A stretch of 64,000 nt of DNA from Winslowiella arboricola. GTDB lineage: Bacteria > Pseudomonadota > Gammaproteobacteria > Enterobacterales > Enterobacteriaceae. Positions 44,334-53,125 of this stretch are shown here, piece after piece. Below the pieces are notes generated by a model. The model saw only the letters and a list, made by a program, of their open reading frames with translations. It did no database searches and was not told where the DNA came from. The DNA lies in NCBI RefSeq assembly GCF_025527015.1, contig NZ_JAODIM010000039.1, positions 248,001 to 312,000 of the forward strand, read 5' to 3'. Position numbers and translations under genes: made by a program. Every line of letters starts with the position of its first letter. The stretch's first letter is position 1.

Positions 44334-44771
44334 TCAGCAGCCATTATCCAGGAAGCGTTGCGGGTGATCGGCTTGTGGTCGTTGCAGACTGTCGTAGCGA
44401 CCAAACAGGCGATAACGATTGATCGCGATGCGATCGTAGCAGTAGTTGCTCAGCTTAACGGGCAGCCAGCGTAGTAGCGCAAGGGCGCGCCACGGCCATG
44501 GCAGATACGCCATCACGCGGAAAATCGCAGTTGCGCGCAGATAAGTCTGCGCTCCTTCAATCAGTACAATGGTCTTCACATTGTCCTGCGGCAATCCCGC
44601 CCAGTGCAGCAGCGCCTGCCCCGCCGGTGACTGCACCGTGGCAAGCCGTACCCGGTGCTGGCGATCATGGCGAATCAAAAAATTTGCCCAGCCGTTGCAC
44701 AATTTGCAGAGTCCGTCATAGAGCACCACGCGATCGGCTGGCAGGCGGCTGTTGGTCTGACGTGGCAACAT
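44334..44771 (-). CDS. DCC-family thiol-disulfide oxidoreductase-like (DUF393)
   Basis: The 145-aa protein has the family motif DGLCKLC (C22 and C25) near the N-terminus and a C-terminal Arg-rich segment RYRLFGRYD. DUF393/DCC proteins have a thioredoxin-like fold but no proven substrate. The ATG at 44771 with an AAGGAG site is chosen over the TTG 6 bases upstream. Confidence 0.87.
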   Translation of the reverse strand: MLPRQTNSRLPADRVVLYDGLCKLCNGWANFLIRHDRQHRVRLATVQSPAGQALLHWAGLPQDNVKTIVLIEGAQTYLRATAIFRVMAYLPWPWRALALLRWLPVKLSNYCYDRIAINRYRLFGRYDSLQRPQADHPQRFLDNGC

Positions 44772-44917
44772 CTTCAACTCCTTCGCCGGGGGGAAAACTG
44801 AGCCTAATGCATCCTGCGGATTTCCTCCACTGTTGCGACAAATTGCCCGGCAATATGCCAGGCTTAGAGGTTGATGCAGGTCAGTTAAGAGAAATACAGT
44901 TGAAAGTGGCCGTTTAC

Positions 44918-44937
44918 GGGCGGCGTGAACGCCGCCC
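44918..44937. repeat. Palindromic repeat GGGCGGCGT-GA-ACGCCGCCC
   Basis: A 9-bp perfect inverted repeat in the gap before the antiporter gene. Its core words (GGCGGCGT and ACGCCGCCC) recur in the inverted repeat at 54268-54331, pointing to a dispersed REP-like element. Confidence 0.65.
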
Positions 44938-44970
44938 CTGGAAAGCCTGTGAATTAAGGAAACCCTGTTT

Positions 44971-46329
44971 ATGGATTTTATTGGCTGGACTGCTGCTGCT
45001 GGCGGTCTGCTACTGTTAATGTCATTAGCCTCTGGCTGGATTCATCGTGGCCCGGTGACCTCTTTTGGTCTCTACCTGGTAGCAGGGATTATTTGCGGCC
45101 CCTGGGTACTGGATCTGCTGCGAATTGATATCGTCAAACATGCCACCGTGGCCGCGCATATTACCGAAATTGCCATGGCGGCCTCGCTGTTTATTACCGG
45201 GCTGAAACTGCGCTTGCCGTTAAAAGCGCCCGACTGGCGCATTGGCCTGCGGCTGGCTTTTCCGGCGATGTTGCTGACGGTCGCCGGTGTCGCCGTTGCC
45301 GCGCACTTTCTCGCGCAGCTGTCCTGGCCCCTGTCGCTGGCTTTTGGTGCGATTGTCGCCCCTACCGATCCGGTACTTGCCAGCCTGATTTCCGTTAACG
45401 ATGCCCGCGACGATGACTCGCTGCGCGTGGCGCTTTCCAGTGAAGCGGGGATGAATGACGGTTCGGCACTGCCGCTGTTAATGCTGGCGGTAATGCTGAT
45501 TGTCAGCGAACAGCCGGTTTCGCTGGAAATGTTCGCACACTGGGCAGCGGTGGATGTGCTCTGGGCGTTAATCGGCGGTATTGCGATTGGTTTTACGCTT
45601 GGCCGGCTTATCGGCGTGCTGGCGACCCATTTGCGCAGCGCTAATCAGGATATTGCCCCTAACGACTTTCTCGCACTGGCGTTAATTGCCTTAAGTTATG
45701 CCGCAGCCCAGGCGGCAGATGCCTCCGGATTTCTCGCGACCTTTGCCGCCGGTGTCGGTTTGCGGCGCGCTGAACTGCGCGTGGTCACCCGTAACCCGCC
45801 GGAAAACCAGCCAGAGGACGATCAGTTGCCGCCAGCCGAAAGCCTGGTCAATATTCATCAGCGCCATCTCTATTCGGGTCCCGGTCTGACCAAATCGGTC
45901 GGTCTGGTAGTCGGTGACGCCCTCTCCTTCGGCGATACCATTGAGCGTTTACTGGCGGCCGCGATGGTACTGATGCTGGGTGCCACGCTGGCGCTGCACT
46001 GGAATGCCAGCGGTTTACTGCTGGCCGCGATCCTGTTTCTGTTGATTCGCCCGGCGGCGGTCTGGCTGACAACCATTGGCACTGGCATGCCACGGGTAAG
46101 ACGCATATTAATCGGCTGGCTGGGGATCCGCGGTATTGGCAGTATTAACTATATTGCTTTCGCCGCGATGCATGGGCTGTCGGGCAGCGAAGCGAGCCGC
46201 ATGATGGATATGGCTTTTACGCTGGTAGTAGCGAGTATTGTGGTGCATGGCATTACGGTTACGCCGCTGGAAAACCGGCGTCAGAGCCGCAAGCAGGCGC
46301 AAGCGGAGCGACAGCAACGGCAGCAATAG
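44971..46329 (+). CDS. CPA1-type cation/proton antiporter
   Basis: The 452-aa protein has about twelve membrane helices and the CPA1/NhaP motifs: IVAPTDPVLASLIS, then SSEAGMNDGSALPLLML with the ion-binding ND pair. Such proteins exchange Na+ or K+ for H+ at the inner membrane. The C-terminus is a short Gln/Arg-rich tail, without a TrkA or cNMP domain. An AAGGAAA site lies 9 bases before the ATG. Confidence 0.9.
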   Translation: MDFIGWTAAAGGLLLLMSLASGWIHRGPVTSFGLYLVAGIICGPWVLDLLRIDIVKHATVAAHITEIAMAASLFITGLKLRLPLKAPDWRIGLRLAFPAMLLTVAGVAVAAHFLAQLSWPLSLAFGAIVAPTDPVLASLISVNDARDDDSLRVALSSEAGMNDGSALPLLMLAVMLIVSEQPVSLEMFAHWAAVDVLWALIGGIAIGFTLGRLIGVLATHLRSANQDIAPNDFLALALIALSYAAAQAADASGFLATFAAGVGLRRAELRVVTRNPPENQPEDDQLPPAESLVNIHQRHLYSGPGLTKSVGLVVGDALSFGDTIERLLAAAMVLMLGATLALHWNASGLLLAAILFLLIRPAAVWLTTIGTGMPRVRRILIGWLGIRGIGSINYIAFAAMHGLSGSEASRMMDMAFTLVVASIVVHGITVTPLENRRQSRKQAQAERQQRQQ

Positions 46330-46332
46330 TTT

Positions 46333-46354
46333 GCGACCACCGGCCGGTGGTCGC
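46333..46354. terminator. Perfect 22-bp palindrome between convergent genes
   Basis: GCGACCACCGG is followed by CCGGTGGTCGC, a gap-free palindrome between the antiporter stop and the convergent hydrolase stop. It is a probable bidirectional terminator. Confidence 0.6.
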
Positions 46355-46363
46355 CATTGATCA

Positions 46364-47194
46364 TCAGGACTCAATAAACGCCAGCAGATCGGCATTGATC
46401 TGATCTTTGTGGGTTGTGCAGATACCGTGCGATCCGCCGGCATAGACTTTTAACTGTCCATCCGGCAGCAGGGCGGCAGTGGCCTGGCCACAGGTGGCAA
46501 ACGGGACAATCTGGTCGTCATCGCCATGGATCACCAGCGTCGGAATGGTCATTCTGGCGACATCTTCACGCAGGTCGGTTTCTGAAAAGGCTTTAATACA
46601 GTCATAAAGCGCCTTAATCGAACCCTGCATCCCCTGCAGCCAGAAGCTGTTGCGCACCTCTTCCGATACCACGGCATCAGGGCGGTTATAGCCATAAAAT
46701 GCCAGGGTTAGCTCCTTAAAAAACGCCGCACGGTCATTTTTGACCCCGGCGCGAATACCGTCAAACACCTCCAGCGGGACGCCATCAGGATTGAAGTCGG
46801 TTTTGACCATAATTGGCGTGATGGCGCTAATTAATACCGCTTTCGCTACCCGCGTGGTGCCGTGCCGGCCAATATAGCGCGCCACTTCGCCACCGCCGGT
46901 AGAGTGACCCACATGCACCGCATCCTGCAAATCAAGCGCCGAAGTCAGGGCGGCCAGATCGTCAGCATATTGATCGAGGTTATGTCCTTCCCATGGCTGG
47001 GAAGATCGTCCGTGCCCGCGACGATCAAGGGCGATCGCGCGATAGCCCTGCGAGGCGAGGAAAAACATCTGATCTTCAAAAGCATCGGCCGTCAGCGGCC
47101 AGCCGTGGCTGAATACCACCGGCTGCCCTGTGCCCCAGTCTTTGTAATAGAGTTCGGTGCCATCATCGAGGATAAGTTTCTGAGCAGCGTGCAT
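46364..47194 (-). CDS. Alpha/beta hydrolase, non-heme haloperoxidase-like
   Basis: The 276-aa cytoplasmic enzyme has [27 protein letters not shown] and nucleophile S98 in GHSTGGGE, with Asp in HGDDDQIVP and His in GGSHGI. This is the pattern of non-heme chloroperoxidase/arylesterase-like hydrolases. Real substrates in bacteria are usually esters. An AAGGAGATGCT site precedes the ATG. Confidence 0.9.
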   Translation of the reverse strand: MHAAQKLILDDGTELYYKDWGTGQPVVFSHGWPLTADAFEDQMFFLASQGYRAIALDRRGHGRSSQPWEGHNLDQYADDLAALTSALDLQDAVHVGHSTGGGEVARYIGRHGTTRVAKAVLISAITPIMVKTDFNPDGVPLEVFDGIRAGVKNDRAAFFKELTLAFYGYNRPDAVVSEEVRNSFWLQGMQGSIKALYDCIKAFSETDLREDVARMTIPTLVIHGDDDQIVPFATCGQATAALLPDGQLKVYAGGSHGICTTHKDQINADLLAFIES

Positions 47195-47351
47195 AGCATC
47201 TCCTTAACATCAAAAAGGTCGCGAGGAAGAAACATTGGCATACCAGAATCAGCGTAGACAACAATCGCGCGTTACTGACGAAAAAACGGCTGCGGAAAGT
47301 CTTAATTCAACCCGGCTTGCCCGCCGGTTAAACAGCGAAGCGGCATAATCA

Positions 47352-47380
47352 TTGAGACCGAGAGTGATTTTTATTATCAT
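47352..47380 (+). promoter_or_regulatory. Sigma70 promoter of the iron-uptake pair
   Basis: TTGAGA (47352-47357) and TATCAT (47375-47380) are 17 bases apart, with a start expected near 47387. The Fur box begins 4 bases after that position. Confidence 0.7.
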
Positions 47381-47390
47381 TTGCTTTTCT

Positions 47391-47409
47391 TTTAATGATA
47401 ATCATCATG
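47391..47409 (+). promoter_or_regulatory. Fur box
   Basis: The 19-base site matches the Fur consensus GATAATGATAATCATTATC at 15 positions. It overlaps the transcription start region and the first codons of the binding-protein gene, so iron-loaded Fur should repress the operon. Confidence 0.85.
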
Positions 47410-48504
47410 CGTGCCTTCCTTTTACTGTTGCTGATTTTCAGCAACGGCGTTCTCGCCAGACAAATCACCGACATCGATGGCCGACAGGTTGAGATTCCTG
47501 ATAACCCACAGCGTATCGTGCTGGGCGAAAGCCGCATGCTGTATACCCTCGCGTTGCTGGAACCGGGTTATCCGGCGGCAAAAATCATCGGCTGGCCGGC
47601 GGATATGGCTAAATATGATGCGCAAACCTGGTCGCTGTATCAGCAAAAATTCCCGCAAATCAAGCAGATTACCCAGCTGGGTTCCGGCAGTGTGCGCGAG
47701 CTGAATGCCGAAAGCGTGCTGAAACTGGCACCGGACCTGGTGATCCTGCCGCGGCTGGCGAAAACCGGTCGTGAAGAGGCCGATTTCAGACAACTGATGC
47801 AGCAGGCGGACATTCCGGTGATCACTGTCGATCTGCGCGTTGACCTGCTTAATAACACCGTTCCCAGCATTAAGATCTTAGGCGAGGTGCTTAATCAGCA
47901 GCAGCGCGCGCGTGATTTTATCGCCTTCTATCAGCAACATATGGACCGTATCCGCCAGCGTATTGCCGCTTATCAGGGGCCGAAAACCCGGGTGATGCTG
48001 CATCTGCATTTAGGTCGTCGCGATACCTGCTGCACTACCGCGGTGAATGGCAATCTTGGTCAGCTGCTGGCGTTTGCCGGTGGCGACAATATTGCCGCGC
48101 CGGTGGTCAAAGGGGTGTTCGGCGAATTAAATCAGGAAGCGGTGCTGGCGGCCAATCCGCAGGTGTATATCGCCACCGGTATGGCTGGCCCCTCTGCCAG
48201 AGCGAAAACCCTGCAGCTTGGCCCGCAGGTCAGCGCGCAGCAGGCACAACAGAGTTTCCGTCAGGTAATGCAGGCGCAACCGATTATCAGCCAGCTGTCG
48301 GCGGTAAAACAGGGACGCGGCTGGGATCTGTGGCATAACTTCTACCTCAATCCTTACCATGTTGTCGCCACCGAATTTTTTGCCAAAGCCCTCTATCCAC
48401 AACTGTTTGCCGATATCGATCCGCAGCAGACCATGCAGCAACTTTACCAGCAGTTTTTACCGCTGGATTTCTCAGGGACTTTCTGGAGTCAGTTACCACA
48501 ATGA
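47407..48504 (+). CDS. Periplasmic iron-siderophore binding protein
   Basis: The product (365 aa from this start) has a signal peptide (MRAFLLLLLIFSNGVLA) and the periplasmic-binding-protein type III fold of BtuF/FhuD-like proteins: ITDIDGRQVEIPDNPQRIVL and the RDTCCTTAVNGNLGQLLAFA segment. An in-frame ATG at 47395 is equally possible; neither has a clear Shine-Dalgarno and both lie in the Fur box. It overlaps the receptor gene by 4 bases. No permease or ATPase gene accompanies it. Confidence 0.88.
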   Translation: MRAFLLLLLIFSNGVLARQITDIDGRQVEIPDNPQRIVLGESRMLYTLALLEPGYPAAKIIGWPADMAKYDAQTWSLYQQKFPQIKQITQLGSGSVRELNAESVLKLAPDLVILPRLAKTGREEADFRQLMQQADIPVITVDLRVDLLNNTVPSIKILGEVLNQQQRARDFIAFYQQHMDRIRQRIAAYQGPKTRVMLHLHLGRRDTCCTTAVNGNLGQLLAFAGGDNIAAPVVKGVFGELNQEAVLAANPQVYIATGMAGPSARAKTLQLGPQVSAQQAQQSFRQVMQAQPIISQLSAVKQGRGWDLWHNFYLNPYHVVATEFFAKALYPQLFADIDPQQTMQQLYQQFLPLDFSGTFWSQLPQ

Positions 48505-50600
48505 AAAGAATCACCGGCTGCCTGCTTGGCAGTTTGTTATTACCTCTAAGCAGCCAGGCTGAAGAGTCAACGCTGGTCGTTAGTCAGGACGCCAGCAATC
48601 AAAGTGAACAGGGTTATCAGCCACATACCAGCACCACCGCGATGCGCGCGCCGGGTAAGATTATCGACACACCGCAAAATATCACCGTGGTACCACACCA
48701 GTTGCTGGAAGATCAGGATGTCGGCAATTTTGACCAGGCGCTGTATTACGTCAGTGGCATCACCCAATCCAATACCCTTGGCGGCACGCAGGATGCGGTA
48801 ATCAAACGAGGTTTTGGCGATAACCGTGACGGTTCCATTCTGCGCGACGGCATTCGCTCAATTCAGGCGCGCAACTTCACGCCAACCAGCGAACGCGTTG
48901 AAGTGCTGAAAGGCCCTTCGTCGATGCTGTATGGCATGAATGAGCCAGGTGGACTGGTGAATATCATCAGTAAAAAACCGCAGCTGACACCGCATGTGCA
49001 TCTGGAAGGGCGCACCAGCAGCTTCGGCGGCGGCGGCGGTCAGTTAGATGTTACCGGCCCGCTCGGCACTTCCGGCTTCGCCGGACGGCTGATTGTCGAT
49101 CACGATGAAACCGACTACTGGCGCAACTTTGGCCGGACGCGTCAGACGGTGGTGGCTCCCTCGCTGATGTGGTACGGCGAAACCACCACCGTACGTATCG
49201 CATGGGAACATATGGAGTATCTGACTCCTTTTGATCGCGGCACCATTATCGATCCGAATACCGGCAAGCCAGTTAATACGCCACGCGAACGCCGTTTTGA
49301 TGAGCGCTATAACGCCACCCGCGGCGATCAGGATACGCTGAGCTTGCAGGTTGATCAGGAGCTTAGCGACGACTGGACCTCACACCTGACCTATGCGTTT
49401 AACCGCAATCGCTATAGCGATAACCAGGCGCGCGCCACCAAATATGATGCGAATACCGGCCTGTTGACACGTCAGGCCGATTCCACCGCCGACGCGCAAA
49501 GCCGCTCGCAGATGGTTCAGCTGACCTTTAATGGCGATCTTAACTGGGGCAGTGTTAACCATCAGCTGCTGACCGGTTTTGACTACGAAGCCGATCGCAC
49601 CTTCCGTGGCGATATGATCCGCGGCACTAAAACGGTCGACAGCAGTTTTAATATCTATGATCCGGTTTACGACCAGATGCCGTCTTCCACCGCCGTCAGC
49701 GCCAAAGATAGCGATCAGCGGGAAAATATCGACAGTCGCGGTCTGTTTATGCAGGACGCCATGCGCCTGAATGAGCACTGGCTGTTTATTGCCGGTTTGC
49801 GCTACGACAGCTTTGATGTGATGTCCGGTAAAGGGCGCCCGTTTGTCACCAATACGCAAAGCTCTGACAGCCGTCTGGTGCCTCGTGCCGGGGTGGTTTA
49901 CAACATCAATAGCTGGTCCAGCCTGTATGCCAGTTACACCGAGTCGTTTAAGCCAAACACCTCAATTGCCACCCAGATCGATGCATTACCACCAGAAACC
50001 GGCAAAGCGTATGAAGTGGGGGCAAAAATCGATCTGCCGCAGGGCATTACCGGCACGCTGGCGCTGTTTGATATCAACAAGCGGAATGTGATGGTCAGTG
50101 AACTGGTTGATGGTGAAAGCGTCACGCGCACCGCCGGTAAAGTGCGTTCACAGGGGATTGAACTGGATGCCGCCGGTAAGCTCACCGATTCACTAAGCCT
50201 GGTGGGTAGCTACGCGTACACCAATGCGCGCGTCACCGCCGATCCGGATAACAATGGCAATCAGCTGACTAATGTGGCGCGTCATACTGCGGCGCTGTTC
50301 CTGACGCAGGATTTCGGCCATACCGGCTTGCTGGCGACTGACGATCTGCGCGCCGGCATCGGCGCACGGTATGTTGGCAGCCGCCCGGGCGATGCTGCCA
50401 ACAGTTTCACCCTCAGTGACTACACCGTGGCTGATGCTTTTGTCGGCTGGACCACGCCGATCAACAGTTATCAGGTGAAGTGGCAGGTCAACGTGAAAAA
50501 CCTGTTTGATAAAACCTACTACCCCTCCAGCGGCGGTAATCTGCGCGTCGCGATTGGCGATCCGCGTGAAGTGGTGCTTAAAGCCAGCGTCGACTTCTGA
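48501..50600 (+). CDS. TonB-dependent siderophore receptor
   Basis: The 699-aa outer-membrane receptor has a signal peptide (ending near SSQAEE), a likely TonB box (TLVVS), a plug domain (DTPQNITVVPHQLLEDQ, RGFGDNRDG, ERVEVLKGPSSMLYGMNEPG) and a 22-strand barrel ending in a final Phe. It resembles the ferric hydroxamate group (FhuE, FoxA, FcuA). Its ATG lies in the stop of the binding-protein gene (ATGA), so the two are coupled under one Fur-controlled promoter. The siderophore cannot be named. Confidence 0.93.
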   Translation: MKRITGCLLGSLLLPLSSQAEESTLVVSQDASNQSEQGYQPHTSTTAMRAPGKIIDTPQNITVVPHQLLEDQDVGNFDQALYYVSGITQSNTLGGTQDAVIKRGFGDNRDGSILRDGIRSIQARNFTPTSERVEVLKGPSSMLYGMNEPGGLVNIISKKPQLTPHVHLEGRTSSFGGGGGQLDVTGPLGTSGFAGRLIVDHDETDYWRNFGRTRQTVVAPSLMWYGETTTVRIAWEHMEYLTPFDRGTIIDPNTGKPVNTPRERRFDERYNATRGDQDTLSLQVDQELSDDWTSHLTYAFNRNRYSDNQARATKYDANTGLLTRQADSTADAQSRSQMVQLTFNGDLNWGSVNHQLLTGFDYEADRTFRGDMIRGTKTVDSSFNIYDPVYDQMPSSTAVSAKDSDQRENIDSRGLFMQDAMRLNEHWLFIAGLRYDSFDVMSGKGRPFVTNTQSSDSRLVPRAGVVYNINSWSSLYASYTESFKPNTSIATQIDALPPETGKAYEVGAKIDLPQGITGTLALFDINKRNVMVSELVDGESVTRTAGKVRSQGIELDAAGKLTDSLSLVGSYAYTNARVTADPDNNGNQLTNVARHTAALFLTQDFGHTGLLATDDLRAGIGARYVGSRPGDAANSFTLSDYTVADAFVGWTTPINSYQVKWQVNVKNLFDKTYYPSSGGNLRVAIGDPREVVLKASVDF

Positions 50601-50613
50601 CCCTCTGCTCTGC

Positions 50614-50641
50614 GCCCGGTCAGATAACGCTCTGACCGGGC
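50614..50641 (+). terminator. Hairpin after the siderophore receptor
   Basis: A perfect 11-bp stem, GCCCGGTCAGA and TCTGACCGGGC with loop TAACGC, starts 13 bases after the stop. There is no T-tract. Confidence 0.7.
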
Positions 50642-50727
50642 AATCCCGCCTGAAAATGCAGAATTTTCCCCCCTGCCGTTACGTCTTGCAGCGCCTACAC
50701 TTAAAGCAAATTAAGGAGGAAGGTTGC

Positions 50728-50925
50728 ATGTTCCGTTTGTTCACATCCCTGTTTTCCAGCCCGGAAACCCTGCTGCAGGTTCTTAGCCGTAGTGATATTG
50801 AAGAGTCCATCGCCGATGGCGAACGTATTATCATTGATGAAGATGGCAATGCGGCGGTCAATGTCCTCAGTGATGAGGCGCAAGTTGATTTTGATAATCA
50901 CGTTAATGCACTGAAGAGGACTTAG
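50728..50925 (+). CDS. Small acidic protein of unknown function (65 aa)
   Basis: A 65-aa soluble protein (MFRLFTSLFSSPETLLQVLS, then acidic) with no recognised domain. The ATG at 50728 has a clear AAGGAGGA site; upward extension of the frame into the receptor gene is not credible. It ends 1 base before the start of the next gene, so the two form one unit. Confidence 0.75.
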   Translation: MFRLFTSLFSSPETLLQVLSRSDIEESIADGERIIIDEDGNAAVNVLSDEAQVDFDNHVNALKRT

Positions 50926-50926
50926 C

Positions 50927-51721
50927 ATGGGAACCGCGATTTTTATGGTACTGATGGTTTGCGGCTACTGGTATACCAGCCGTGACCTCTCAACCCGCTT
51001 TAAAATCAAACGCAGTTTCGGCTGGGATGTCTACTTCCTCGTGGCGTTATATGGCTGCATCTTTGTGTTACAAGGGGTCTTCGCGACTGGCCTGGTCTGG
51101 CTGATCCTGTTAGCAATCTCTGCCAGTTTAAATACGCTGCCGCAGTTAGTGGGTATGCAGCACCATGATTACCAGATGGAGTTTATGAACTGGAGTTTCC
51201 TGGGTATTCAGGCGCCGGTGGTGGTGATGCTGTCGTTTGCCATACTATTCTGCCTCTATCGCTCTAACTGGGCGGGCAGCGCACGTCTCAGCAGTAGCGG
51301 CCGTCAGAGATTGTATAAACGTCTGACCCGCGCTAACGGCGTCGAAGGAATACTTTATCAGTGTATGGAAGAGGGAGAGCTGGCATGGATTACCCTGAAG
51401 TCACGGCGCATCTATATCGGTATGATTCATACCGCCTCGATTGACAGCACTACAGTGAATAATGTGGTGCTCATTCCGATGCTCAGTGGTTACCGTGACA
51501 GCAAGTCATTCGAGTTCTGTGTCGAACATAATTACAGTGCCTGGTATGCGGAACATGGTATTACGCTGAATTCGCAGCCGAAATCGGCATTAGCGTTTCG
51601 TAAAGTGATTTTGCTCGATCAAATTGAGAGTTTGTCACTGTTCGATGGCGCCAGCGCCAGAGCTTTACGCCTGTCCGACAAAGCAGCGCCAGCCGTGGCT
51701 ACACCATCCACACCTGGTTGA
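50927..51721 (+). CDS. Unknown 264-aa membrane protein
   Basis: Three hydrophobic segments lie in the first 115 residues (IFMVLMVCGYWY, VYFLVALYGCIFVL, APVVVMLSFAILFCLY), followed by a 150-residue soluble domain that looks beta-rich (LAWITLKSRRIYIGMIHTAS). I do not recognise the family. It is the partner of the preceding 65-aa gene. Its last 23 bases overlap the convergent HD-GYP gene. Confidence 0.8.
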   Translation: MGTAIFMVLMVCGYWYTSRDLSTRFKIKRSFGWDVYFLVALYGCIFVLQGVFATGLVWLILLAISASLNTLPQLVGMQHHDYQMEFMNWSFLGIQAPVVVMLSFAILFCLYRSNWAGSARLSSSGRQRLYKRLTRANGVEGILYQCMEEGELAWITLKSRRIYIGMIHTASIDSTTVNNVVLIPMLSGYRDSKSFEFCVEHNYSAWYAEHGITLNSQPKSALAFRKVILLDQIESLSLFDGASARALRLSDKAAPAVATPSTPG

Positions 51722-52871
51722 AGTTGATATGCTTCCAGTGCGCCATATCTTCCGGTGAAATAATGCTGTCGCAGCTGAACCCGTCAGCCAGATCGAGGGG
51801 TTCAACCGGCAGCGGCTGCCCGGTTTGCAATGACCAGAACACATGGACTTTAGGGTGCAACAGCGATTTATTCCCCGCCTCAACCACCATCGCCACCCGG
51901 CCGGAAGAGAGACGTACCAGCGAGCCTACCGGATAGATCCCTACCGACTTCACAAAGGCGTAGAACATCGCCTTATCAAAATGGCCGCCCCAGTTGGCCA
52001 TGCGATGCATCGCATCCGCCGGATTCCAGCCATCACGATACGGGCGGTTAGAGGTAACCGCATCGTAGACATCGCATACTGCCGCCATCCGCGCAAAATC
52101 ACTGATCTGATTGCCTTTCAGGCCATAAGGGTAGCCAGAACCATCCACTTTTTCATGATGATGCAACGCGATATCGATCACCTCATCTGACGCACCGGCT
52201 TTAAACAGCATCTCGGCGCCCATCAGCGGATGCCGTTTCATCGCGCTAAACTCTTCGTCGGTCAGTTTGCCGGGCTTATTTAATATTTCCAGCGCCACAT
52301 GGGCTTTACCTAAATCATGCAGCAGCCCGCCCAGTCCGGCCAGACGTACGCCATGGTCATCCAGCTGCAACCGACGGCCCAGTCCAATCATCAGCGCGCA
52401 TACCGCGACGGAGTGCAGATAGGTGTAGTCATCATGATCCTTCAGGCGGGCGACATTGATCAGCGCCGAAGGGTGGCGATCAACGGAACCGGTGATCTCC
52501 TCAACCAGCGATAGCGTGCTCTGCACATCAACGGTTTTGCCCAGCCGCGCTTCGCCAAACATCGCTTTAATCTGTGAGGTTCCCTGCTGGCAGATACGCT
52601 GCGCATGCGCCACTTCACTCAGAAACGAACCGGGTGGCGGCACTGCTGGCGCTGCCGCCGGGTCTGTAACGGCTGCAGCCTGTTTTGGCACCACGCTTTT
52701 GGCCATATCGACCCATACCTGGCCGATACCGCATTCGGCTATCGCCGTTATCTGGCGCGAGTCGGTCAGCAGCATGCGGTTCGAAATCAGAGGATGCTTT
52801 ATCCAAAATACGCCCAGCTTATGGATATACATCCCCAGCTGCAGTTCTTGCGTAGGGATAAGCTTGATCAC
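51699..52871 (-). CDS. HD-GYP cyclic-di-GMP phosphodiesterase
   Basis: The 390-aa protein has an N-terminal DUF3391 region and an HD-GYP domain with H185-D186, K189, HHE at 238-240 and GYP at 246-248, all needed residues present. It should hydrolyse cyclic di-GMP, lowering the signal that favours biofilm over motility. The start codon is GTG with AAGGAGC 8 bases upstream. It has no membrane helices. Confidence 0.95.
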   Translation of the reverse strand: MIKLIPTQELQLGMYIHKLGVFWIKHPLISNRMLLTDSRQITAIAECGIGQVWVDMAKSVVPKQAAAVTDPAAAPAVPPPGSFLSEVAHAQRICQQGTSQIKAMFGEARLGKTVDVQSTLSLVEEITGSVDRHPSALINVARLKDHDDYTYLHSVAVCALMIGLGRRLQLDDHGVRLAGLGGLLHDLGKAHVALEILNKPGKLTDEEFSAMKRHPLMGAEMLFKAGASDEVIDIALHHHEKVDGSGYPYGLKGNQISDFARMAAVCDVYDAVTSNRPYRDGWNPADAMHRMANWGGHFDKAMFYAFVKSVGIYPVGSLVRLSSGRVAMVVEAGNKSLLHPKVHVFWSLQTGQPLPVEPLDLADGFSCDSIISPEDMAHWKHINFNQVWMV

Positions 52872-53125
52872 TCTCTTGCTCCTTTAGCATCCGGGTGAAT
52901 CATATGGGGATACTATCGGCGGCCGCATAAAGTTTCTTCAGCAGGAAATCAGTAAAATTAGTGTAAAGCCCTGGAGACTGCCGCCTGAAGCGTGGGAAGT
53001 GGCTGTTAAATCGCATACTTTTGCCCGATTCCTGCGGGGTTATCCGCTACGCTTGCGCAGATAATCGCAAACAACGCGCGCAAACTTGCTTTACACTCGA
53101 CTTTTAACGCCAGCGGAGTCTGTTG

